64,000 nt of DNA from Scortum barcoo. Taxonomy: Eukaryota; Chordata; Actinopteri; Centrarchiformes; Terapontidae. A model generated the notes under the pieces. The model saw only the letters and a list, made by a program, of their open reading frames with translations. It made no database searches and was not told the origin of the DNA. Location of the stretch: the NCBI GenBank assembly GCA_023238725.1, contig CM041535.1:1704001-1768000 (forward strand). Direction: 5' to 3'. Made by a program: the position numbers and the translations under genes. Numbering within the stretch: position 1 is the first letter of the stretch; every line of letters begins with the position of its first letter. Shown here piece after piece: positions 23,801 to 35,980 of the stretch.

Positions 23801-26800
23801 TCAGTAAACATAAAATGAGGGGGAATCTTTTGAAAGATTGTGTTTGTCTCTCCAGTAGTTTCATGTAGTTGGATCTGTGGCAAGAGCACTGAAGCTGCTT
23901 GGGAGACTCATGGTGGAACAACACCTTATTATACACTTTATGCTTGTGTTTCTCTTGTCATTTGTCACCATCTGTAGTAGTTTCACTCTAGTAAATATTG
24001 GATTTGCAACATGTTTCAACAGTATGAGGTCTTCTTATCTGTTTAATTCAGTAGCTTAACAAAACAGATGTTCCCATGTGATTATTCCATTCATGAATTG
24101 TTTCTTAATTGAATTCCAAGAAAATATACTTTATGACAATATATTTATATAACCAGCTTTCTTCTGTAAAATCAGTATTATTGACACTTTCTTTGTTATT
24201 GCAGGTAAGTACGGTCCACATCAGCCCCTTGCCCAGTTACATCAGTACGTCCCAGTCCATAGTAATGTGGGTTCCCAGCTCAGGTTACCTTCCACCTCGG
24301 GACTCCCAACACAGGTGATGCACAGTCCTTCTACAGCGCTTAGTCTACAGTATGACATGACATGACAATATTATATAACACAAGCTAACAGTACAACATG
24401 ACATATGGCAACATGATGGAAGAATCTCGTGTCATGGCACCAATTAACATGTGAATGTGATATAAGATGTCAGACTATCACATGGTATAAAGAAAAGACG
24501 ACAATACGAAAACAGACAGTAAGACAGCTTAACATGACAAACAGAATCACAGTCTATTCTCTGTTTGTGCAAAACTTTATTTTGAGATTCACCCTTTAGA
24601 CTGTATGTTTATGCCATCTGTCATAGTATAGTTATATGTTATGTTTATTACATTATGAGTCAGTGTTTTTTTTTATCATTCTAACCATGTTTAGCCATCC
24701 ACTGCTGTACCCATTTATCTTTTTGATCACAGTGCTAAGTCTCCCCGACTGGCTGTGAAGAAACTGATTTTCCACCCCTCTGCTGAGAACAGATCTTTTG
24801 AGACAAAGGTGAAAAACAAGTTGAAAGGAGACAGTGTGTAACTTGTGAAGTGACTTTGTGCAAATCAGTTAAAATGTATAATGTACTGTGTTGTTTAAAA
24901 AAAAACAGGACAAGTCAAGGAAGAGGGCAGTGCAGAAGCAAAGGCCTTTGAAGTCTCAGTTGAACCAGGAAAGGAAGGGCTCCCAGGATTCGGGGGCGGA
25001 TTCTGACCTACGTGATTTGTCCTGGCTGGGCTCAGAGAGTGACCTCAGTGTGAAGAAGGCCCCTGCCCCTCCTCAGGTCCGTCGTCTTGTTCCTGACCCT
25101 GAGGCCAAAGAAGATCAGCAGCCACCCCGGGCAACCCAGACCCTCCACCTCAGGAAGAAGCCTGTCTGGGGGATGATACAGAGGAAGCACACCCAAGAGG
25201 AGCACAAATATAAACGGGACCTGCAGGTTAGACACTAATTTTCTTTTTTCTATAGGTCGCACACTGCAGGTTTTCAGCTGTGTAAAATAAACAAAATAAG
25301 CTGTAAACCACTCAGATAAAGGTGTCACAATCATAGAAAGCCAAGGATACAACACTCACACATCCCAGAGTACTACATCTTCTTTCAAATGTCCTGAGGT
25401 TTTGGAGCAACTTGCAGACTGTAGAACTAGGAGAGCTAGGAGATTTCCATTATCCTTAGCAGATACACTGAGCCTGTACACACACTGTGAGTCAATATGC
25501 ATCATTTGAAGTGAAAAACCCATTTATTCACTCGGAACAATATCATCGAAGAGAATCATTGGTAGTGGTTTGAATTAGTCATTGAAATGCCTGGAATCTG
25601 AATCATTTACAGTAGATATTTCACTCAGTCTAAACATCATGGACTATATGGAACAGTCAGATGTGTTGCAGATGATGTTTTTTTCCCCAACATAAAAGTT
25701 CCTTAAGGGAAATACAGACAATCATGTTAAATCATGTCATATCAACCTTAGCCCTCTCTCAGGGATGTGAAACTCTTTTAATTGAAAGTGCTGACATCTG
25801 AAGGTGTCTCTAACTCAGCTGGTCATCATTTCACAAGTCAGTGCAGTGCATGTGTGTGTTTCTTATATCAAGAACACTCACTGCGAGTGAGTGAGAGAAA
25901 CTGCCTCAGTACAGAAACACTGAAATGAATTTCTCTTCAGCTACTTATAAATGAATGGATTAAAGAAATGTAAGCTTTTCATGCCAAGTGTATGCCAACT
26001 GTGTTGCTGAAAATACATGTTGATGTTGTGTTGCTGTCAGTATGTAACAATCATAAATCTTAGTCTCCCTCACTTTTAGAACCCATTCAAATACTGTTAT
26101 TATTTCTGTTAGACTAAAATTCTTTAAGTTTGGTCAGTTTAGTGACAAAACTGTTTCTGGTTCAAATGTCCTTAGTATATTGTTTTCTAAATATTCCAAC
26201 CTACATTTCAGACTCCAGGAGAATGTGGGATGAGGTACTACTGGATTTATAGCTACTCCATGCTCTAAATCTTTTTTCTTTATATTGTTAATGCAGACTG
26301 GAAGGGACAGGATCGATTGGGAGAGCCTCAGAAGACAAGCGTACCTGTGGAGGAGGTACGCTCAGCCTGTTAGCTCTAAGAGTATGAGGCCTTCATCTGC
26401 AGAGGACAAGGCAGACTATGTACCATACAGCCTCCACCCAGTCTCCATACTGAGCTCACAGTGCCTGTTCAAGAGCCCTTCAACCAAAGGTAACTGCAGA
26501 TCAGAGTGTGGGCTGAGAAGGCTGACTGAGAGTCCATATCCCATCCCTCCCCCTATCTGTTTGTTGGAAATGGTAAATAGACTGCAATTATATAGTACTT
26601 TGATATTAATGGAGAACCTGCTCTACCTTCTGAACCACAGCCGTTGTGTTTTCAGGGTTCAGACAGACCATGTAGACAGAACGTTTTAAATGTAACACTG
26701 TAACAAGGAGTAGTCTAAAGTGTTAAAAGCTACATGGCACGCCCTGTCAGATTTCCACAACTTTTCTCTCATCTACAAAGTTCAATTATGGTGCGTGTTA

Positions 26801-27432
26801 AATCAGAAAAAAGAGTCGGCACTGCATTTATCTTTAGCCAGGTACCCAGGCCTACGGTTCATGGGGATCTGGCCCAAATCTAAAGATGCTTGTTACAAAG
26901 GTATAGTGTGAGTAATGGGGACACTTCCAACATGTGAATTTTAAATGCCCTGAAAATATACTTTGTTGGTCAACGTGTTACCATGAGTGTTGGGTTCCTA
27001 CATAAATCAAAACTTTTGTGCCAGTTTAGAGATTTCTATTGTTTTTGTTTGTTTTTCAACAAACAATCGGAAATAACAATTTGGTGAATTCCCCAGGCCT
27101 TAAATCCAGACAATGTGATAAAGTGAAAAGTGATAAAGAGCTGCATGGTAAGGGGCCCTTTCCTCCCCAGAACTCTCAGCGAGGCATCCAGTACTGTAAA
27201 ACTAACCAGGCCAGTGGTAAATCTTCCACTGTTTGTACACTAAAAGCCTAAATTTAGGATCAAGTCAGTCCAGAAATGGAAATGTGTTTTGCAGTACACA
27301 TAACTAAATCAAATAACTATTAACTTTGTGTACATAGAGCAGTCTCTGGCATAATGTTGATGTTGTAAAGACTATATTTTTCCTTGATTTATGTTTTTAT
27401 TTGTAGAAACATCTGAGACTGAAACTGACTGA
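20879..27432 (+). CDS. C9orf43-like uncharacterised protein, nine exons
   Basis: I built this gene from splice sites and phase. Exons: 20879-20931, 23196-23348, 23442-23520, 24205-24314, 24733-24808, 24909-25226, 26297-26489, 27097-27216, 27407-27432. They join with no phase break into 1128 nt, giving 375 residues and TGA. The protein starts MSSSRFSEADSKLL and then has FPVITVVNASDW. The middle is basic and Ser-rich, with LSWLGSESDL and a Lys-rich block RKKPVWGMIQ followed by EEHKYKRDLQ (about 239-263). It ends SETETD. No signal peptide, membrane span or known enzyme motif is visible. FPVITVVNAS resembles a LPVLTVVNIS stretch I recall in human C9orf43, and that gene lies in 9q32 with FKBP15, so synteny agrees. 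C9orf43 has no established function that I know of. Gene structure is more certain than the name. Confidence 0.72.
20932..23195 (+). other. Intron 1 of the C9orf43-like gene
   Basis: This 2.26-kb intron starts GTGAAAG and ends TATAG. Its main content is the 36-bp minisatellite at about 21690-22245. Open frames over the minisatellite on both strands arise because the unit length is divisible by three, so they are not genes. The rest is unique sequence with nothing I can assign. Confidence 0.7.
21690..22245. repeat. 36-bp minisatellite array
   Basis: The unit reads 'tgtagactgtatatagat' followed by 'ctttatctttatatactc', 36 bases in all. About six nearly identical copies lie at 22030-22240. To the left, from about 21690, the units are diverged and often shortened (missing a 'ctttat' block). 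This gradient suggests recent expansion at the right end. Every unit contains an AGATCT site. Confidence 0.92.
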
Positions 27433-27499
27433 CATTTGTGAGGAAAGCAGACAATGAAGAGGAGGCTGTGAGCAAGTCCATTAGAATACCTAATTCTGT

Positions 27500-27505
27500 A
27501 ATAAA
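27500..27505 (+). terminator. Poly(A) signal of the C9orf43-like gene
   Basis: AATAAA lies 68 bases after the TGA of the nine-exon gene and is followed by a T/G-rich stretch. The very short 3' UTR and the signal's position support the inferred gene end. Confidence 0.65.
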
Positions 27506-30500
27506 GTCATTGTCATGAGATAATGTGTGTTAGCTTATCACTGTTATATAACATGCTTTTGTTTCTGTAATACAGTAGGTGTCACTGTGGAGTCACCGAG
27601 GCTCATGTGAACATAAAAACTTGACTAATGTGGAAACAAGACAGCTTTTCATCAGATTGAACCGCTGACATTATCAACATAGGATAATACCTGTTTTGCA
27701 ACCATTACACCAAACCTTTTAGAATAAACTGATACAGTCACTGTTTTAATATAGAAGGCACTATTCTGTTATTTTAGATGTACAGTATTTAACACTGTAC
27801 GTTTACATTGTTTTAGTTAGATTAGGTTATAGTTGTGAATAGAGTCAGGGGAGAACGAAAGTGAGAACTGAGCACATGAATATGAATATATATAAATAAA
27901 AGTAAATAAATAAAAGAGCTTGCATATTGAGGTAACATACAGTATGCCTTTATTGATTTCCAGAGAGGGAATTCTTTAAGTGATATGGAAATATGTTCAC
28001 AGATAGAAAAAACATGAAAAATAAAAAAATGTATAAAATAGAAATAAAACTAGAAAGTATACTGTCAGATTATAAAGACAGATTATAAAATTAAAGACAG
28101 ACGATATGGCCAAGAAATCTATACTTAGTCAGTTTTCATAAGCATAAATACTTCAGTCCACTTCTGTAGGTCAGTTCAGGACAATTTCCAACTTTACTCA
28201 CAAATTAAGGCTCCGTGAGCAGGAAGAGGCTGAACAGTATTGTAAAAGGAATTAGGAGGTTTTCATACTGAGACTAGCCATCTGGCAGCATAACAAATGA
28301 GTGTGTGTTGTTGATGTGTCTGTTGCTGTGGTTGGTAGCATGATGTCGCCGTCAAATTACCGTCTTCTTTGGTTGTCTGAGCTGAGCTTGGCTCCTCAGA
28401 CCTTTGCCAAATGATGACGTAGTTGTGTGTGATGTGCAGTCCAGCACTCCAGGTTCAGCTAGTCTCTACAGTGAATTGTGTTACTTAAGTTATGTTGTTA
28501 ACCTAACATTGTTAACCTTCCTGAAGACCTTGGTAAAATTGCATACCATTATATGTTGGTTGAATCACATGATATTTCTCATCATATGTAACCTATTACT
28601 GCCTTAATGAGCTGCTAAACCTAAAAACGAGCTTTGCTGTGCTGTGACAGTTCAGTCCTTTTTAAAGACTCTCCTTTGTTGATAGCATTAAGGTGAACTT
28701 TGTTGTCATTGTAACAAACATTGTCAGGAGCCTAACTTGGCAAGTTCACAGTACAAGACAGACAAAACAGCATTTAAGACACCTTACACACATTATAAGA
28801 CATCATATCAATAACACATAATACTGTGATAAAAGATAGTGTCAGTGCAGGAAGTCCTGTGTCCTGTGTGAAGTGAGGCACAAAGTTATGGATTGTTATC
28901 CATCTACTGTGAACCATAGTTTACCCATTGTTTATTTATTTATTATATATAATAAATATATATATAACCATGATGTCTCTCTCACCTTGACCATACCATA
29001 GTCGTCTTGTGCAGGTATTGCAGAAAAAAAACATTGTCACTGAACGTAATTTGGGCTTTTGGATGTCAAATATCAACGTCTGGCAATAAGGTTGCTTTAA
29101 TGACTTGTGCAGTCAACTCGTGATATGAAAAGCACACACACACGTTTAAGAGACTTCTCACTACTCTGAACTACCAGGCAAGATCTGACCTGGTAGTCTT
29201 TTGAGACGAGAGTCCAGAAGAGTCCAGTTGCCTTTGATTCAGAAAATGTTTTAATGGAGAGGCCATTTCTTTCACTTTTAAATGATTCATGAGCCTTCAA
29301 TGCTCTCGTATCTTGATGATTTTTCAAAGAGCCCTTTGAACAAATGACCTCAATCCAGTTGAATATTATCATTAATGCTGTTTGTATTAGTTCATTGTAT
29401 TAGTATTAGTTCATGCTGCTTGCTGCTGAGCAAACAAATGCTCTCGTTAGTTTGCCTAAGGAAACAAACGCTGCGATGAGCCACGTCATTGAGAATACCT
29501 TGTGTGCTGTCATTCCTTGATCAAAAGTGACTTCATTCCCTTTTACTGTATATTGGTTTTCTAGTAGCTCCAGGCACAGTGAGCTTTGTGTGTTTGTGTC
29601 CCAGTTCCCGTAGGGGAGCCCTGGAACGTTTTCTGTTTACAGCTTTACTGTGATAACATTTTCCCCTCTGAATCACAAGCAGCGCTGTGTAGTGGTGCCA
29701 CCTTTCCCCTGCCCACTAACAGGACACTCTCTGTCAGTTGGCTACACCACCAGCTCCCACACTAAAGTCCCTTTGAAATACCAGTTTGTTTATTCTAGTG
29801 TACTAAATATGCAGCATGCAGTTAAAGAAACCTCTGATTTAGTGAGGGAAAGGCAGCATCTGTGTTGATGGCTCTGGCCTCTGTCATTTGTAGCTGAGTC
29901 CTGCTGTTTTTTCAATTGTACTCTGTGTATTTTTAATTCAAACTTACTTTGTTAGTTTACTGTTGCTTTACTGCTTTACTGTCTCTCCTTTGACTTTCTG
30001 TATCTTTATTTTCTATCTGGAATGTTATTGAGAGTCCATCCATTTATTCTACCCCCTCCTTTTTATTTGCAAAACTCAGTTAACCCCCCTCTCGGGTCTT
30101 TAGGCATCACTCTGCCCTAAAAATAAACTCACTCATACATTGTTCTCCTCAAGTGAAATGTCCATGTCAAAAGTTCAATTTCTAAAACCCACACACACTA
30201 ACTAACACGTGACTTAGCTAGAAGTGCTTTTAGCATTTCTGCCCAACTGTCCACACATACTTTTAGTGTAGTTACATGTCTACATGTACATGGGTCTGCT
30301 GGACTGCACAGTCCACAACCACCTGTGTGATACAGTGATGAAACACTGATATTTATGGTTGTACAAAGTCAGTGTGTGAATAAACATTTCAAATGTTCTG
30401 GCTCCAGCTACAGCCAAGATGATCCAACCAAATCCAACCTCCAGGCCACAAGCCTCCTTTCAGCTTTTTTTAAAGTGGCTCTAATCAATATATGTATAAC

Positions 30501-30839
30501 AACAGTGGATCAGTAGACTATACAGTATAAAGGAGTTGCTCCTAGTGACTCACAATATTAATAATTTATTTAATACTTACATTCATATCCAAATAAATGC
30601 TAATGCTGCTCAGTTTATGATGTGAAGAAAGGCAGCTGCTTGCTGAAACTTTTGTCATACGAAGTTTAGAATATGATTACATGTAGATGGTGATTTTTTT
30701 TTGGTCCAAAAGTGTTCTCATAAACTTATTTCAATAACCCCTTTGAACTTACAACCAACTGTGACAAGACTAATTGGCTTGAGAGATAAACAATGTGCAT
30801 TTTATAAAATCTGACAATGATGGCCCCAGTGAAACTTTC

Positions 30840-31090
30840 AGAGTGCAAAATTTGTCCAAGAGTCCTGTTTAAGGATCTGAGGCTGTGCTTTGGCTCATAG
30901 GAGAGCAGTAATTCTACAAATATAAATGGAAGATAAACCATGAAGTGCTTTAAAGGTCACCAGTAAAATCTGATCAATTCTGAAATCTACTTCTAACTAG
31001 CAAAGAGAGGCTCCAACAGGGCTGATATGATCCTGTCTTCTATTATTTGTTAAAAGTCGAGCAGCTGCGTTTTATTTCAGATAATGTGTG
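30840..31090 (-). repeat. Degenerate L2-like LINE fragment
   Basis: The phrases 'aaaccatgaagtgctttaaa', 'ctaactagcaaagagaggct', 'ggctgatatgatcctgtctt' and 'gtcgagcagctgcgtttta' follow the same order as the better preserved L2 copy around 39165-39310. There the same places read 'agaccatgtagagccttata', 'gagccaatgcag', 'ggagtaatatggtctctttt' and 'cccgagcagcggcattctgg'. No reading frame survives, so this is an ancient insertion in minus orientation. Confidence 0.6.
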
Positions 31091-31865
31091 ATAAAAATCA
31101 GGCTCCTCTAGCTCCACATACTGCATGTAAGACCATTGGACAAGAATCCACCGTGACCAAAACAAAATAACCAATCAGAGCCTGGAGGAGTAATCCAGGC
31201 ACACACTGCGGGCAACCCTGCATGTGATGAATTACAAAAATATAACCAAGATGAAATAAAAGCATGAATGACCTTCTTGGCATCAGGCTGAGAGAGAAAA
31301 TACCTGATTTTTTACATGCTTCTCAGTTGATAAAAGTGTGACAGAACAACTTTTATTTTTTATCAGATGAAAGGTCACAGGTTTCTAGCAGCAGGTTTGA
31401 CATTGGATACAAGGAGCTATGGTGATTTTATTTTACGCTCCTTGTGGAGCACCACAGCTCAGAGCAGCCACTGACCACTACCAAAAAAGTTCTGTTTGAT
31501 GAATAAGGTTTGAACCTGTCTGGAGCAGTGTCCCTGGTGCTAGTCCACAGGAGATCCATTAGAATAGAACATCTAGAGGACACGATGAAGGCTTCAGTCT
31601 GGTGACTGTGTCCTTTAAAGAGCTCAACAAAGAGGCTTCCAAACAGAAGCCAGTCTCTTACTTTGTCTGTGTGTCATTTGTGGTTGTGCAGGTAACATAC
31701 AGAGGGTTGCTAAGAGACAGTGAATATAAACATATCCTTTGTTTGTTTACAAGAAAACTCCACAGGGAACCATTAAATCCACTTGTTGCATAACTCAGCC
31801 TCTCTGCAGAAGGAAGGGATGTGTCCATCAGTACCTGCAGCACACCTGCTCATGCCAGACACACA

Positions 31866-32114
31866 ATGGCCAGGTTATTGCTAGTATTGCTAGCACTGTG
31901 GCCACTTATTGGTGCTCTGTGCTCCCTGCTGTCATCACTCCTATTAGATGCAGAGGAGGAATGTGCAGGCCAAAGCTTCCCTCTGCCCTGCTGCCTGGGC
32001 AGCTGCCAGCTCAAATCACGACTCCCTTTTGTATGTGGCTGCAGGACAGCCACACCTGTGGCCACCACATGCAGGACTAGCTTCTTTTTCATTAACTTTT
32101 TATCCAACCAATAG
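31866..32114 (+). CDS. Unproven ORF: small Cys-rich protein with signal-peptide-like start
   Basis: An ATG at 31866 opens 82 codons. Residues 1-20 (MARLLLVLLALWPLIGALCS) look like a signal peptide. After that come clustered cysteines (EEEC, PCC, GSC, VCGC, TTC). A possible acceptor, CTCTGCAG, lies about 60 bases upstream. Against a real gene, the block is locally GC-rich and is open in three plus-strand frames and one minus-strand frame, I recognise no homologue, and the tail (SFFFINFLSNQ) is not convincing. It could be chance. Confidence 0.2.
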   Translation: MARLLLVLLALWPLIGALCSLLSSLLLDAEEECAGQSFPLPCCLGSCQLKSRLPFVCGCRTATPVATTCRTSFFFINFLSNQ

Positions 32115-33628
32115 TTCACGACTTCGTGGAACTACCTCATCCTACTAATGAAAACCCATCCAACCAAAGCCTTGTTAGAGAAAGTTGGAATAGTATTTTG
32201 GAACCTCCAAATGGGATGCTTTTTACCCACAGTGCTTTGTAGGTTTTATTTTTTCATCTATTGTCCATCATTTACGCACCATGTCAGAAAGATGATATGT
32301 AGCACACATGTCAAACATATTACCATTAGTTTGGAAGGGATTTCAGAGCATGTATGCTAGCATGTATAGAATTGTCTTACAAAGTAATTAACCTATTTTC
32401 TACCATAAACAGTTTCACTTAATATATGCATGGAGAAAGATGGAGTGAAATGCTCATCATAACATCTGTATTCTTCTGAAGCTTAAAGGTATAACACGTA
32501 CAGTTTTCCTAAAAAAATTCTGGACGTCAACCTCTGCTCAGTGGTGTATAGCCTCCAGCCAATAACAGCACTCGTGAGCGTGAGGTGTGGACTGTGAAAA
32601 TGAACAACTTTAAATCATTACTATTGGATAAAGTGGTTCTGCAGATTTTAGATCATGTGTAGGAGGACATGTTTGTAATATTGATGTAAATGATAAATCC
32701 TAAAGTGATCCCAAATGAAATCTAGTGTTAAACTGCCATATGAAATGAATACATAAATGAATAGGACTGTGTAAAGAATGTTGAAAATGAGGAAAGCTTT
32801 ATATCTGTGGGCACCAGAGGACCAACGTGCAAATGTCTGCTGCCAGTCATGGGCATCCAAATGCACCACAGCTCATGACATAATCTGCTCACACTCATCT
32901 ATGAAATCTAATACTCAGCTGGTGATCATTACTGGCTGCTCAGTCTGAGTGTGTACAGTATAGACAGCATGTGTATGGAGGGGAAAATGGGAGCCATTCA
33001 GGATAACAGTGGGATGAGTGATGACTGCAGTGTACCGAGAGCTTTTTAAGGACACTAGTATGAGGAATGTGACAGAGACGTAACCTGTGGAGGCGGCGTT
33101 ATGACTGGAGCTAGGGCGCAGCCTTCACACACACACACACACAGCTGATGAGTCTAAAGTCTAAAGCCCATAGAGGCACACCTGGCAATACAACAAGTGT
33201 TGGATGGGACAGACAACACAATGTGGGGCTAAAGGGGTCAAGTTTGTCCAGAAGGTGGTGCTAGAGGAACGGGGTCATGGTTCATCACTTTGAGAGCATG
33301 AACATTCTCAGTAAATCTAACAGCAGTCTGTCTGCTAGGCTGTAGCAGTGATTGAAGCTCTGTAAAATACTCTGTCCTGATTGGTTGCTTTTGACCCGAC
33401 CATGTTGAATTCTTGTCCAATGGTCTTAGAGGCAGCAGGTGGAGCCAGAGGAGTCTGATTTTGTCACAGATTATCTGCCTCATGTTCTACTGTCAGGACA
33501 CAGTGAGAGGTTTAGTAAATTTGACTAAAAGTCATTTTAAACGGGTTACCTACTCCAGCTTTTAAGACCAGACTACATACATTCATCATACAAAGTTCTA
33601 AAACGTCAAATCTCAGTCCTGGTTGATT

Positions 33629-33670
33629 TGGTGACACCTATGGCTCCTGTCATGCCCATAGGTGTCACCA
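33629..33670. repeat. 15-bp perfect inverted repeat with 12-nt loop
   Basis: The left arm 33629-33643 (TGGTGACACCTATGG) and right arm 33656-33670 (CCATAGGTGTCACCA) are exact reverse complements. They flank a 12-nt spacer, CTCCTGTCATGC. Pairing stops abruptly on both sides, so it is shorter than a usual microRNA precursor. It could be a transposon remnant, a paired protein-binding site or a structured RNA. Confidence 0.8.
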
Positions 33671-34596
33671 CCTGTATGCAGCAGAGCACTAGAAGGAGTT
33701 TATGAACTTGCTGAGGATTTGGAGGAGTGCACCTGCAGCTCTTCATCTGACAGCTCATTTTAGCTGCTCCTGACTTTCTCTACTTTCTTCTAAGGATTAA
33801 AACTGATGCGCTGACAAACAATGTTTAAAACAAGGGCTGAAATGTTAGTTATGGTGAAGTTTGGGCATGAGCATTATCTGATTAGACATCACCTTATTTT
33901 CAGAAGATATCAATGACATCAAAGCATTTGTTTTTCACATCTTGTGCATAAGGTTGCTGAAATGGTCGAACAAGCCAACAACAACACCAACAAAGATTTT
34001 TGAATTTGTTTGAGGTGGCCAAATGTAAAAACATGTAATGTTGGCCATGCTCAGGATATAAATGATGGATACTGTGGGTAGTGTTTCTTACAAACTGGTA
34101 AACACCCGCTTCTTTTCATTTGTACAAACTCATACTTTGACTTTCATGAGCTCTTATTTGAGTCAAATATAAACACTGTCTAATCCATTCCATTCCTGCC
34201 GGTCCCGTCTGGGTTCCTGTTGTGTCTTCTTAGTTCTCTGTGGTTGACTCAGGCGTTACAGCACCCCCTCCTGCATGCTGCACACACGTCCTGTTTATCT
34301 TTTTGGATTGCTATGAAAGTGTGATCCTGAGTTGTTCCTCAGCCCTTTTAATTAGCACATTTCAACACTGGGAGCAGTCTATGGTTACAAAAAAGAGGAG
34401 AGAATTCAAGATACTGGTTGTTTTGGACTGAAACAAGTTACCTTGTTAGAAGTCTGTAAGAGGAAAGTTAAAAACACTTTATCACACTGACTGTTTTCAG
34501 GCTGCTGGTTGGTGTCAGATATCGAGCTGAGAAAACAAACGGGGGCAACAGCGTGATGAATCGCTGACAACTCCTGACCTCCATGTGTTTTGGAAA

Positions 34597-34658
34597 TGTT
34601 TGCCTGGCTGACAAACAATGGTTGGCACATGGCCAGGCAGGAGGCTGCCAAACTGGCA
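34597..34658. promoter_or_regulatory. Candidate enhancer core with nested palindromic factor sites
   Basis: Within 62 bases lie an inverted FOX-like pair at 34597-34617 (TGTTTG and CAAACA), an NFI-like TTGGC-N5-GCCAG at 34622-34636, and a perfect TGCCA-N3-TGGCA palindrome at 34646-34658. The surrounding 34560-34980 is GC-richer than its neighbours and includes a further GGAATG at 34756-34761. It lies about 1.9 kb upstream of the ccn1 promoter. The overlapping open frames here are best explained by base composition. Confidence 0.35.
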
Positions 34659-35917
34659 ACCCCTCCACCCCCCCCTCGACTCCCTCTTCCCCCGCGCTCC
34701 TCCATCAGTGTCCGACGCAGCGTGGCCAGTACACACATCCTGCCTTTGTGGGCCAGGAATGCCAAGAATCCAGACTACTGCCCTCCTCCCCGCTGCTGCC
34801 CAACAAGGTACTCTCACCCCAGCAGCCCCCCTCCCTCCCCCTCTGCAGCGTCCCAGTGGTTTTACAGCCCAGTCGGCCGGGTGTCTGGGTGGCTGTGTGT
34901 GGTTTGATGTTATGCCCTTTCTGCACACAGTAACATCACTGCCTCAGTCTGCAGCTACAACACCTGCTCTTAGGAAGTGAGCTGTGTGTAGTGGGACCGG
35001 CTTTCGACCTGAAGGCCACACGTTTGGCCCCAGCAACACACTCCAGTTTGATGAGGTTTTCGGGATGGGGTTAGTGTGTTTTCATCTAAATCATCTTTAA
35101 ATATGCCCTCTTTAATGTCAGACAGTGTGGGAAGGCTTCTGAAACATCAGGCCATCGTAATTCTTTATTGAAATAAAAAGGCTGAAAAAGCTAACAGAGT
35201 AAATATTGAAATTACATTCATCAGGTGGCAAAGAACAAAACTAAAAAACGATGCTAATGCTGCTTTGCTGGGTGTGTTAATATGCAACTGCTTGCTAATA
35301 ATAACAATAATAGCAGTTATTTGCAGGGTTAAAGAGCAACTTAAAAGCAGTTCATAGTCTTGTTTGTGCTGACATCCACTCCTTGCTGCACTGATGACAG
35401 ACTGTAGACGTATACTCAGGGTGTGTACAGCACACAGTGACATCACTGTTAGGTATGCTTACAGGTACAACAGAGCACATTGAAACTTTGAACGCTTAAC
35501 AGAAATATTTAGTCTTTTTTTCATTCTCTAACCATCTGGGAATCCCTGCTATAGCGACACTACAGTCCATTCTGGTCAGAGGTCCCACAGAAAGAGGTGC
35601 TCAGGTCTTCTGTAATTATGTAATTTATAATCGCTGCCATCATATCCATATTATTTGATAGAATGATGACGTACTGTATCGATAATTTGTTTTGTCAAAT
35701 TAATTTGACAACATTTGTTGCGTCCACATTTACAGTAGTTTCCCTCAGCAGACTGTACACATCATGTTTGATAGAGAACAAGGGGAGACCTTCAGCAGTC
35801 TTATCAAACGAACCAAATTACATTTCCCATGTTTCACGACAGTGTGAGCCAAAGCTTAATGTGAGGACCTTCCTGCTCTCCAACAAAACACTTTTACGTG
35901 CCCCTGGGATGACAATG

Positions 35918-35980
35918 GGAATGCAGAGTTTTTCCCACCAATCATGGGAACCTGAGGACAGGCCTGTATTTCCTGGAATG
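35918..35980 (+). promoter_or_regulatory. Paired TEAD-type motifs upstream of ccn1
   Basis: GGAATG, the TEAD/MCAT core, occurs at 35918-35923 and 35975-35980. Both copies sit inside the same nine bases, GGAATGCAG, 57 bases apart and about 530-590 bases before the ccn1 TATA-like box. CCN1/CYR61 is an established YAP-TEAD target, so these are reasonable response elements. Function is inferred. Confidence 0.45.

Noticed and set aside
28938..28959. 22-nt perfect AT-only palindrome
   Set aside because: Palindromes of A/T are common in AT-rich low-complexity sequence, and this one sits in a TATTTATT/ATATAT tract.
34515..34980. Several overlapping ORFs of 100-137 codons on both strands
   Set aside because: Open frames in five frames at once reflect locally GC-rich, stop-poor sequence, not coding. 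The block is better read as possible regulatory DNA.
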